From NCBI GenBank assembly GCA_002633025.1, contig NMRB01000014.1:511304-575303 (forward strand): a stretch of DNA of 64,000 bases, read 5' to 3'. Position 1 is the first letter of the stretch; the number at the start of each line of letters is the position of its first letter. The notes below the pieces were generated by a model that saw nothing but the letters and a program-made list of their open reading frames with translations, was not told the origin of the DNA and did not search any database. This DNA is from Notospermus geniculatus (lineage: Eukaryota > Nemertea > Pilidiophora > Heteronemertea > Lineidae). Shown piece by piece: positions 25,901-34,556 of this stretch. The position numbers and the translations under genes are program-made.

Positions 25901-28900
25901 ATCCGTCGCTACCCCTCCAGTCAGGGAACGGGTACGAGCTTTATCTTTACCGGTAATAGAAATGGAGCACACTAACAGCTTGCTCGGTGCTGTTCAGGAG
26001 CGACGGCTTTCTCACCATCGGGTTTGTAGACAGATAACCTAACGAGGTGGTTTTAATTCACAATAACTATTAGTCCCACTCAGGGTGTGGTGTTAGTAGA
26101 AACGTAGCTGTCACATCTATTTGAAATACTCCCTCCTTCAGCACCCCTTCATGCCTTTCCCCAGAACAACTTCTCAACATTGCCAAAAGACTTCAGTTAC
26201 AGGTCCTGCATGATGCAGGGAAGTCCATAGTCTGTCCAATTCAGTCGTAAGTCCCAAAGGCTGTGCTGACAATCAAATAGGAGAAAACACATGACTGCGT
26301 GCAGACTCTGTAGTGATGCTTAGTTCCTGACATCATGTTGTGGGCATTGCCTCTTGCATCGTAATGCTGTTTTAACCTAGTTGATGATGAAGATGACATA
26401 CCAGTGTGATTCCAAAATTAAACCATTGCCTTCTCCTATTCATCTATGAGACAGTCTGGTTTATTTGTTTCAAATGTATCTAGGGGCTGAGAGCTATTGT
26501 GAACCCTTTCCTTTACTTTTTTCCTTACTTTTTTCTGAAAATTTTTCTCATGCACGTCATTTATATACATCTTGTAACTTCAAGAGCCTCTGCACGCTGT
26601 GTCACTCGGCTGAGGCCATTCAGTAAGTTCCCAGTCCACGCATTTCCATCTTCCCTCACTGGACGTCTCTCCGCTAATCTCTAACTGATACATGTCAGAA
26701 TATGTTTAGACAGCTGGCGGGCTTTAGGTATTGCCTGCTAGATGGAAGTTCGAGACTTTGAAACCACCTGCCTGGACATAATTGGAGTTCATAACATTGA
26801 TCAGTTCTGTGCTTAAAATGCTGCAGACGGAGTATTTCGGTTTATTCAGGTCCTTTAACCCTATAACACCTGGAGGCACCCAATGGCACCTGCAGGTGTT
26901 ATAGGGTTAACCCTATATCAGGTGTTATAGGGTTAAGGACCTTGTCAGAGAGATTCTCCCTCCTTACATCCAGAGAATGGGCCAGAAAGAAAAAAAACTC
27001 ACTTGAGCCAAATTGAGAGGTGACGTGCTCCTGTTTCACCTGTGCTCCCCTTTCCGACCACCTGCAGTCATGAACTACCAGTGGAGCCTACTGGTACATG
27101 GAAGTGAAAGCAGGCAAAGTCTGTCCTTGATGATCATGTGTTCCTTCCTTATTATTATTCCTTATGATCATATCTTCATTATTCCTTATTTTGACACTCC
27201 ATTTCTCTTATAATGCATTTTGATTTTATATATCTGCACACTCTCCTATGTAATGCATTGTACCATCATTTGAATCTCCACTGCATGGAAGTACCGGTAA
27301 TTTCCCCATTTCATTATGGCCAGCCGATTGGGGGAGTGCAATGATCTGGGCCCAGTTTCACAAAGAAACTTAAGTCTAAAGTTTGACTTAAGTCATCATG
27401 TGACCAGGGTTTCAGCAAATCAGATGACTTCATTTCAGACTTAAGTTTTTTCTTAGACTTAAGATTCTTTGTGAAACTGGGCCCTGGTAGTTCAGGTCCC
27501 ATCCACCATTAGCATGAGACCAATTGGGTATATCTCGATAATCACTGAAAAAAGGTACCTTCGTCGAAGAGATGGCGCTGGTGTTGTTGTACCATGTGGC
27601 ACTCTTCTTGACCTGCCATTTGTCTGCAATGAGTTGATAGTTACGGGTCTTTCGAGCACGCAGGGCAGTAGGTAAAGAAGAAAAATCAAAGGCCCATACA
27701 GGGCAAGAATTCAGCAATGAGTGGCTGCCATAGTAGCAGATTTGCAGAGATTGAGCATCTTCTTTCTCCATTCCATGGTTCAGCATCAGGGTTGCTTCTT
27801 TGAAGAGTCTTCTCTCTCTGTTGCATTCTGGTAGACAAAGGATGCTAATTTGAATGAGTTGGTGTGCGTGCCTCAGATTGCTATTTCTAATTTGCTTTAT
27901 AAACAGCTCTAATTTTGCTTTATATCAAAAGTAACCCTTACGAAATAGCTGTAATAAAATGAAAGATTGACAATCAAGGAGTGCAGTTAATCAATAATAC
28001 CTCAGTTGCTTCCAATTCCCAATCGAGTGATGATGCTTGATTCTTTGGGTTACCGGTATCGTAATTTGACTCTGACCGACAAACATGTGAAAATGTCGTG
28101 TTAAAACTGACACTCTTTGTCAAGGCTTACGCAACTTAAGTTCTACATGTACCTAATTCCATTTATTCTCAATGAGCCAGTGCTCTATCTGTCTACCAAC
28201 ACACTTACCTCATAGACGTTTTCTGTGTCTACTCCTTAGAGTTCTGATGTCTCCGATGAGGTGCTCTCTGATAGCTTCCTTGATGATCCAAAGGATGCCC
28301 CACTGAGGGACCTGAGCTCCTGGAGGGTGGAGATTCCTTCAATAGAAGAAGAAACTGACCCGGATAGCAAGAAGAAATTCCATTTGTTCCTGATTGACGT
28401 CAGGAGGCTCGATGTCTTGGAAGAAGGTGTGTTGTGGAATGCTGAGGACTATGTCGTATTTTCTCTTTTGAATTGATAGCAATGCCCTTTCATCTGGAAT
28501 CAAGCAGGTGTCAGGATACCAATGTGATAAGAAACAATAGATCTACTGGGGAATGATGGTACTCTGCTTCTCATTTGGAGATCGGTATCCAGTTAATACA
28601 AGTTCTGTAGATTTTTTTTCAGAATTCTCCAATTGGAAAGTGCGGAGAAGATACAACGAATTCTATGTATTGGAACAAAAGTTGAAAGAGTTTCATGGTA
28701 AGTTTCATGTCAGTTGTTCCACAGACCTAAATATTTGGTGTATTTATCATCTATTGACAAGACTGGCAAATCAGAGGTTGCGCTTCGTTTCTAGCTGAGC
28801 TTGGTAACAGTGCAGTTGAAACTTGAGTCGTTTCTTTCAGGAGAGTTCCCTGATGCTAAATTGCCAACCAAGAAAACACTTGGAAACAAAGGTGCTGATT

Positions 28901-31900
28901 TCATGGAGTCCAAGAGAGTTGCATTCGAGAAGTATCTCCAGATTCTGCTGACCAAACCCAAATTGAAAGGGAGTGAGATGTTGTTTAATTTCCTCACCTC
29001 AGACAATGAACTAACGACAAGTTTCCTGCCAGACCTTAACATAGGTATGCTACAGCTTTGCTTTCTTCTCTAGTCATCATGTTGAAGAAGAAGATAAGCC
29101 TGTTTTAAAGTGCCCTTATATGTTTCATTACCTTGTCATTTTGTGACAGACATTACATTGGTTTGTTCTTAAATTTACAGGGAAAATGTTCCGCTCTGTT
29201 CCAATCAAGCTACAGAAAGAGGTAGAGTTTTGATTGTTTATACATGTAGTTCTGTGTACATGTCTGAAGTGTCTCCCGATATCTCGTTTATGACGTTGGC
29301 GGCTTCGGCGATTCCATGTTTTTGAGTACAAAAAAATTTGGAAAATATTTTCTATAATGACCTTCAACAAGGTGATCAAAGCTAAAGTTTGTGTGTATTG
29401 GTACATGGAATTCTTACTGCTCAAAATGTTATCTTTGCAGCGAGGTCAACATTTAGAACCCTTCCTGGCATCCTTTGTAAGCTCCTGTGATGCTCCGAAA
29501 CCAAGACCAAGTCGGATGGATGATGGTGACAGTGACACAATATCCATCTCCAGTGAAAATGTGAGTCTCATCGGGAATTTGTTGGCATAACTCATTTTGT
29601 TGCCAGTTTGTTGGTATGACTCATTTTTGTTGCCAATTTGTTGGTATGACTCATTTTGTTGCCAATTTGTTGGCATAACTCATTTTGTTGCCAATTTGTT
29701 GGTATGACTCATTCTGTTGCCAGTTTGTTGGTATGTCTCATTTCGCTTCCAGTTTGTTGGTATGACTCATTTTGCTGCTTTGCCAATCTTGTGATGTTCA
29801 GCAGAGGAATGAAGATGTACCTGATCTCATTTCAGCTTGCCAATCCCCAGTATGAGAACAATGCTGGAATGGATATCGACTTGAATCCAGAATATACTGA
29901 TCTCGGCATTGGGTCTTCGGACATCACTGGTCTTCTTGATACTGTGATTTATGTTGGTAAGTCTATATGAACGAACATGTGAACTTTGCATGTCTAGGGC
30001 CTACTTCGGACTGCTGTTGGAATCAATCTTATTCCTTTCCTTTATAAGTACTATAATACAATACATTTTGCTCTTACAGCCAATCAGTTTTATAATGTGC
30101 CAAAATGGTTTCAACAAGTATTGATGACAATCCGCTTGGTGGGGAAGAGTACCGTTGAGCATGCGATAGACTGGTACATTGGTCAAAAATTGAACAAAAT
30201 CATGAAGGAACATAGAATTGTCAATATCATTCATTTATTGAGAGGTAAGTGAATTTGAAATCCCATACGAGGGTGACAATAGTGGTATCTGGAGCCCAGG
30301 GCCCGGTTGCACGAAACTCACGACAGCGCTGTCTTGGTGTTAGCGCTAACTTGATGCTAAATGACATAAATGAACAATGGATTTTTACGTCATCTAACAT
30401 GAAGATAGCGCTAACACCAAAATAGCGCTGTCGTGAGTTTTGTGCAACCGGGCCCTGGCATATGTGAGGCGTCTCGGTCTGGAAACTAGGTTACTGGTAG
30501 GTAGGTGTGACAAGTGAATGATCAAGAACTAATCTTCACTCAATTGTCTGTTTACAGATGTCCTGTTCTTTGACGATGATCCTCCAAATATGTATGGCCA
30601 AGATGATAACTCCCTCTCCTCACATTAGAGACTTCAGCAAGGGGAGAGCATGCTACTAAAGTATAGATTAAGTGCTTGTCGTTAAAAGCTTGGCTCCTTT
30701 CGCCGATGAAGTAGTCAGTTGTATTGATACCAGTATCCGTACTTCCTGAAACTATCTCTGATATCATTGATCATTCATATTTGGCCTGTAGGTATTCCCT
30801 CCTGCATGAAATATTCAAAAGGAAAAGATCACGTGGAGTCCCTAGGCATGGTTTATTTCCCAACTTTATTCTTATTGTGGAGGCCTGATGATATATCTTT
30901 TTCCCTCTGTCGGTTTCATGCAAAGCTTTCGCAGCAACCGGGTTAAGAACCGGTCAGGCTCATTGATCAAGATGCTATGTTTCTGGTATATGCTGCATTC
31001 ATGCTTCTTCAACTGTTTGTTTATTCACTCTACTTCATTTCGTTACTTTGTCTTGCAATCATGCTGCTTTTGTTTCAGTGGTCGCAAAAAGCGCCGTCGT
31101 CATCCTAAGTAAAGCGAGTCTTTAGAGACTTAGTTCATTAGACAAACCAATGATTGTATTTTAACTGAATGTATTACTGATTTGTGCTTCTAGATTTAGT
31201 CATGAATAATTAACCAAAGTTACCCGGTAGTGGTGCCATTACTTGATGGCAATAATGAAATGTTTAGCTTCTGCACAAACTTGTCTTGTATAGATTTGGT
31301 TGCATTTCTTGTACCTACAAAAACCGAGTGTGACAACTTTAGGCATGTTTATACCCATGGTCTGTAGTTTGCCGTTAACTCTTGGAATGGCTTTTCACAG
31401 CGCTTCGGGGGTTGCAGAAGGCAAATTTCTTCTTGTTTCATTTCATATCATCATCATCATGTCACTTTCATATTACAAGTATCTGCTTTATTTCAGTTTT
31501 GTCAAAAATTCATAAGCAAGCATCCTAGTGGACCTGCTAGACACATCTGTGACTTCGGTCACTAAATATAATAACTGGTTTACTAAGTCTTATTAGCATT
31601 TTGCATTGACTTGCTTCATCTTATGTAATGTTTCCTTTTACTGCCATCAGTTAGTTCTTTTTAAACAAAAAGTACCTTTTTGCAAATATCATCATAAGAC
31701 ACTTACATGGTTCACTGATTGCTTTGAAATACTGGGCGTTATTATTGGAACCGTTACCATGTTTGTTCTCTTTATTTTCTTTCATGTTTGTTGTTGACTT
31801 TTTAGGACAGAGAAGGAGAAGTTGATGCGAAAGCAAGAAACACTCAGGGAATTCAAGAAATTCATACCAAGTTAGTAGGAAATTTTGGCTGACAGTGTTA

Positions 31901-32524
31901 GGACAGAGAGTAGCAATATCAACAAAGGACTACTACCTCCAAACATGGCCGCCTGTCATTTTAGTCGTAAATGGACACTTCAAATAAGTGTGTTTTTGAT
32001 ATTCAGTAAGCTTTATCACCTTACATTATCCTACCAATGGCTTATCGCAATTTCTGAACATTGTTTACAGAGATCTTACCCCTTGTCGTGGGAGAGGACA
32101 AGTTTGATGAAGGTAGCAAGTGTCTGTTTGAGGTTTTACAACAGCCAAAACTAAACAAGCAGGTGAGCCACTCATGAATTGCCCCCTATTTCATGTCTCT
32201 CAGCCTTGAAAAATCACTATTTTTTCATTTTCCTGCATCATGTTGACTTATTTTAGCCAACTGAAGGCAAGGTTCAATTGAATCAAACTTTCTGCCCTCG
32301 CTAGGCCCAACCTTGTTTCTCAACCCTATCTATTGATGTTTGCCTAGGCCAGGATCAGCCCACAATTGCCTCTCTTCACTGCATCACATTTGATTGCTGT
32401 TTTGTGTTTTCAGCTATCTTACGTATTTCTTGACCTCGTTTTGGAAGAATTATTCCCAGAGTTACTACAAGAAGACAGCAGCAATGGTGATTCCTACAGC
32501 GATACTGAGCAATACATTCGATGA
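12039..32524 (+). CDS. SNX14: Sorting nexin 14 (whole gene, 30 constitutive coding exons)
   Basis: Exons: 12039-12127, 12985-13105, 13882-13964, 14116-14194, 14517-14560, 14703-14790, 15110-15194, 16702-16855, 17002-17077, 17363-17407, 17661-17741, 17960-18077, 19680-19835, 19951-20075, 20510-20568, 21045-21086, 21804-21854, 23504-23580, 23954-24009, 28240-28426, 28623-28697, 28841-29044, 29181-29221, 29441-29560, 29836-29956, 30080-30244, 30558-30591, 31806-31870, 32071-32162, 32414-32524. All junctions are GT-AG and phase-consistent; the sum is 2844 nt, 947 residues, against about 946 in human SNX14. Order: two membrane segments, PXA, RGS-like, PX, nexin-C. SNX14 is an ER-anchored protein that works at ER-lipid droplet contacts in lipid homeostasis; human loss causes the ataxia SCAR20. 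Three further in-frame optional exons are listed separately. Confidence 0.93.
12611..12756. mobile_element. MITE-like element in SNX14 intron 1
   Basis: Terminal inverted repeats of about 33 bp start TAAAGGCTGACTTGACATTG; the whole unit is about 146 bp and non-coding. Mismatches between the arms indicate it is not recent. Confidence 0.7.
13149..13517. mobile_element. MITE-like element in SNX14 intron 2
   Basis: About 369 bp with ends TATAGAGGTTTCCCACTGAC and the near complement GTGGGAAACCTCTATA. Both ends carry TGACGTCA-type sequence and a second internal inverted repeat (gccgtcaaaatg / catttgacggcc). The TA at each end is consistent with a TA target. Confidence 0.8.
13572..13818. mobile_element. 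MITE-like element in SNX14 intron 2
   Basis: About 247 bp bounded by CAGGCCTTTATATTCCC and its complement. It contains a GGGGGTGTTCCCCCC palindrome and has no coding capacity. Confidence 0.7.
14116..17407 (+). CDS. SNX14: SNX14 exons 4-10: PXA domain
   Basis: About residues 98-288. Landmarks are [75 protein letters not shown], then [27 protein letters not shown] and [12 protein letters not shown]. Each has a clear counterpart in vertebrate SNX14. PXA domains of this family bind membrane lipid and help tether the ER to droplets. Confidence 0.9.
15195..16701. other. Long SNX14 intron 7, no other gene seen
   Basis: A 1.5-kb intron. A 122-codon frame at 16003-16371 is hydrophobic by composition but has no splice or homology support, and I do not call it a gene. 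Confidence 0.5.
17661..20568 (+). CDS. SNX14: SNX14 exons 11-15: RGS-like domain
   Basis: The constitutive segments are 17661-17741, 17960-18077, 19680-19835, 19951-20075 and 20510-20568, about residues 289-467. The first is a linker ([11 protein letters not shown]...). The RGS-like fold spans [51 protein letters not shown] and [17 protein letters not shown]. The vertebrate SNX14 RGS domain does not act on G-alpha subunits in published work, so a GAP function should not be assumed. The block includes the optional exon at 18592-18654. Confidence 0.88.
18592..18654 (+). CDS. SNX14: Candidate cassette exon inside the SNX14 RGS-like domain
   Basis: 63 nt flanked by a pyrimidine-rich acceptor (cccctttcag) and a strong donor (GTAAGA). 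It is symmetric in phase (enters after one base, leaves after one base), and encodes [20 protein letters not shown]. Skipping it gives LAA-E-DFNRK, which matches the vertebrate spacing; including it adds 21 residues in the loop between RGS helices. It has no counterpart in the vertebrate protein that I recall, so it is optional or lineage-specific, or a fortuitous pseudo-exon. Confidence 0.4.
18693..18834. mobile_element. MITE-like element near the SNX14 cassette exon
   Basis: About 142 bp with ends CAGGGTTTCCGCCAGA and TCTGGTGGAAACACTG (complementary). It holds repeated GAGGGTACTA units. It begins 38 bases after the candidate cassette exon at 18592-18654. Confidence 0.75.
20307..20458. mobile_element. 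MITE-like element in a SNX14 intron
   Basis: About 152 bp, terminal inverted repeats of about 30 bp starting ATGCCCGCTGTACATGATCA. Two GAGGTCAAGGTCA units lie just upstream (20225-20263). Confidence 0.75.
21045..24009 (+). CDS. SNX14: SNX14 linker exons between RGS and PX
   Basis: Segments 21045-21086 ([13 protein letters not shown]), 21804-21854 ([16 protein letters not shown]), 23504-23580 and 23954-24009. The third encodes [19 protein letters not shown], a close match to the vertebrate RGESFGISRIGSKIKG segment, and the fourth continues [11 protein letters not shown]. The first two are each symmetric in phase (1 nt in, 2 nt out), so either can be skipped without a frameshift. The first has a long pyrimidine tract before its acceptor (taag). 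The 21804 exon has a weaker acceptor (gaattag) and donor GTAAAG. Confidence 0.72.
21087..21803. other. SNX14 intron, nothing else seen
   Basis: The interval between two linker exons shows no repeat or supported frame. Confidence 0.4.
22651..22857. mobile_element. MITE-like element in SNX14 intron before 23504
   Basis: About 207 bp with imperfect terminal inverted repeats of roughly 48 bp starting AATTGTGACCCGGCACGACA. The minus-strand ORFs over it are by-products of the repeat. Confidence 0.78.
25184..25606. mobile_element. MITE-like element with T-rich ends
   Basis: About 423 bp. The ends AAGGCCACAC...TTTATTTATTGGATTACGGAT and the complement near 25573-25606 form a TIR of about 35 bp. The interior has a C/T-rich sequence and no coding capacity. 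Confidence 0.78.
25860..25931 (+). CDS. SNX14: Candidate optional SNX14 linker exon
   Basis: 72 nt between an acceptor (ctaccatag) and a donor (GTACGA), phase 0 on both sides, in the long intron 24010-28239. It encodes [20 protein letters not shown] followed by VRER, including a short internal repeat. It sits where the vertebrate linker has its STPNTPRN segment. The acceptor lacks a strong pyrimidine tract, so it may not be used. Confidence 0.3.
26852..26939. repeat. Hairpin in SNX14 intron
   Basis: CTTTAACCCTATAACACCTG is followed by two near copies in reverse orientation, giving an 88-nt foldback. Confidence 0.6.
27348..27484. mobile_element. Palindromic MITE-like element
   Basis: About 137 bp starting GGGCCCAGTTTCACAAAGAA and ending in its complement. 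Internal AGACTTAAGT-type units recur in both orientations. This GTTTCACAAAG type of end is shared with the outer element at 43332-43723, suggesting related families. Confidence 0.8.
28240..29044 (+). CDS. SNX14: SNX14 PX-domain exons
   Basis: Segments 28240-28426, 28623-28697 and 28841-29044, about residues 544-698. The PX fold runs from [13 protein letters not shown] through [46 protein letters not shown] and [14 protein letters not shown]. The RRY and KR...EKYL positions of a phosphoinositide pocket are partly kept, but vertebrate SNX14 is reported not to bind PI3P, so lipid preference is open. Confidence 0.9.
29181..32524 (+). CDS. SNX14: SNX14 nexin-C exons and C-terminus
   Basis: Segments 29181-29221 ([13 protein letters not shown]), 29441-29560 ([20 protein letters not shown]), 29836-29956, 30080-30244 ([20 protein letters not shown]), 30558-30591 ([10 protein letters not shown]), 31806-31870 ([20 protein letters not shown]), 32071-32162 and 32414-32524, ending [13 protein letters not shown] and a TGA at 32522. 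These match the vertebrate nexin-C order closely. If the 30558 exon is not spliced at AT|GTATGG it runs into a TAG at about 30627, giving a short C-terminus. Confidence 0.9.
29576..29778. repeat. Minisatellite in a SNX14 intron
   Basis: A unit of about 30-31 bp, core TTGTTGGTATGACTCATTTT, is repeated about six and a half times with small differences. It lies in the intron between the exons ending at 29560 and starting at 29836. Confidence 0.85.
30296..30458. mobile_element. Palindromic MITE-like element in SNX14 intron
   Basis: About 163 bp starting CCAGGGCCCGGTTGCACGAA and ending in its complement, with nested TTAGCGCTAA palindromes. Confidence 0.82.
31079..31108 (+). CDS. SNX14: Candidate 30-nt basic microexon of SNX14
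   Basis: The exon has acceptor ttttgtttcag and donor GTAAAG, phase 1 nt in and 2 nt out, so it can join 30558-30591 to 31806-31870 with no frameshift. It adds [10 protein letters not shown] between DDDPPN and TEKEK. Vertebrate SNX14 has a Lys-rich stretch at this point (KQKGAKQ region), so a basic insert here is plausible. The motif resembles a nuclear localisation or acidic-lipid-binding patch; which, if either, is unknown. Confidence 0.5.
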   Translation, partial: WSQKAPSSS

Positions 32525-33432
32525 CACAACGCCACTTTGACCAAGTACTAAATGTGTCTTAGAGAATGTCCCACACTTTGTACTTAGAGGTGAAATTCTC
32601 AAAAGAGTGGAGACTCAACTTGTGGCCGAGCTGTGAGTGAAGAAGCTACATCCAGGCCTGCAAGTGTGTTGTAGGCCCTGACGCTGTATGGTTAGATGCC
32701 GTTTAAGGCTTGACACCATTGATTTATGATGTCAGCCCGATGGTTCATGCAAGCATACATGTTCTCTTAATTGTTTTAGAGGAATAATTGGCACGAGGTG
32801 ACCTCAGTTTCTCAAAGTGCATTCCACACTTTTGGGAAAATCAGAGCTGTGTTATTTATTGATATTCAGAGGTTCTTCAGAGATTTTAATTGCAGTCTAG
32901 TCATTATGGTCCCTACATATCAATGTAGGGACCATCTTGATATCACTGGGTAGGTAGGGAATTTTTATTTCTTTCTTACTTCCACACACAACAAGAAGAC
33001 AGCAGCAATGGTGATTCCTACAGCGATACTGAGCAATACATTCGATGACACAACGCCACTTTGACCAAGTACTAAATGTGTCTCAGAGAATGTCCCACAC
33101 TTTGTACTTAGAGGCGAAATTCTCAAAAGAGTGGAGACTCAACTTGTGGCCGAGCTGTGAGTGAAGAAGCTACATCCAGGCCTGCAAGTGTGTTGTAGGC
33201 CCTGACGCTGTATGGTTAGATGCCGTTTAAGGCTTGACACCATTGATTTATGATGTTAGCCCGATGGTTCATGCAAGCATACATGTTCTCTTAATTGTTT
33301 TAGAGGAATAATTGGCACGAGGTGACCTCAGTTTCTCAAAGTGCATTCCACACTTTTTGGAAAATCAGAGCTGTGTTATTTATTGATATTCAGAGGTTCT
33401 TCAGAGATTTTAGTTGCAGTCTAGTCATTATA
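32467..33432. repeat. Tandem duplication of the SNX14 terminal exon end and 3' UTR
   Basis: 32467-32909 recurs at 32991-33432 (offset 524) with only about six differences by eye. The copy contains the last ~19 codons of SNX14 with the TGA and the 3' UTR. The 81-bp spacer carries a palindrome (GGTCCCTACAT / ATGTAGGGACC). The second copy has no acceptor of its own before it, so it is most likely extra 3' UTR. Confidence 0.92.
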
Positions 33433-33484
33433 TCCTGTGGTATGTGAATCAAAGTTTCAATCATATAGTCTTTGTCTACCTGGC

Positions 33485-33490
33485 AATAAA
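33485..33490 (+). terminator. SNX14: Probable SNX14 polyadenylation signal
   Basis: AATAAA, about 960 bases after the SNX14 stop and just past the duplicated 3' UTR block. Confidence 0.55.
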
Positions 33491-34556
33491 ATTCAGTTTT
33501 GTGCACTTTTGAGGAGCCTGTTTTCGTGCTCAACACCAAGGGGAATCTTTGATAGCTAGCTTGTGAACTACACATGTAGTGGCATCCTGAACAGTACCGT
33601 AAGTATGGTCTACTACTTGTAATGAAATGTGCATATGTATTCCACCCCCAACATGACGCCAAACACCGAACCTGCCATTGGTTGCTTGTGCCTGTATCTC
33701 TTGGAGAAATTACATGTAGGAATGAACCATTGGGAATGAAGGTGTATACCTCTGGCCATTCTGTTGTTTGTGGTTTCCCTGTTGTTAGTGTCATTATCTA
33801 TTCAGTGGTTTAGTTTTATTGTTCTAATCATACTCAAGAATTTATTGAGGACTGCAATATTGTTGGTCAATATTTCACATTGACGCGATCGGATTCATTT
33901 ATCATTAATCATTCATGAAATTATGCTTTGGTGCTTCAAAATAATGACAGATATCTGTTTATATGGTATATACATGTATTAAAAGAAAAGAAGAATCTAA
34001 ATGTAATATGTATTAAAAGAGAAAAACTTATGAGTTGGATTGATATGAATTGTTCAATGTCTGAATGTCCAATAGTCTATGACAACGATATTGTGAAAAA
34101 TATGTAAATTTGTAAGCATATTTGTGGATCACTGAAAATCAACATGTAGGTTCATCCCTTCCTTGTCCAAATTTCGTCCCCTTCACATTGAGGTCACCCA
34201 TAGGAGTATAAGCGATCAATTTATTGACAGGTACATGTATTCTCCTTTATATGCATTGATTGATTTTGATTCGTTATTATGATTTACTACAGAGAACAGA
34301 AACCTGGTTTCTGTTCTTTACCTGAGCTGGCATATCAACGATTCATTGGAATGGTCTTCTAGAGATGTGCCTCTTTTGGACCTCTATGATATCCCTTTTA
34401 ATGGTACGATAAGGGTCAATTTCGTCGAAAATGAAAATGTGTAAAAAAGCTTGAATGGTGCCTGAAACCAGGGGTTTCAATTTCCAGGATGAGGGCATAC
34501 CAGGTATTTTCAAGAGGCCTATTTTGGGCATGTCTCTGAGTGTTTGGTATCATCAC
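33491..34556. other. Intergenic, no gene seen
   Basis: AT-rich sequence after SNX14; short ORFs only. Confidence 0.45.

Larger units (their letters stand above)
24010..28239. other. Largest SNX14 intron
   Basis: 4.2 kb. Besides one candidate optional exon (25860-25931) it holds a 0.42-kb inverted-repeat element, a small hairpin at 26852-26939 (repeat of the phrase taaccctataacacctg in both orientations) and a palindromic element at 27348-27484. No other gene is supported. Confidence 0.55.
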
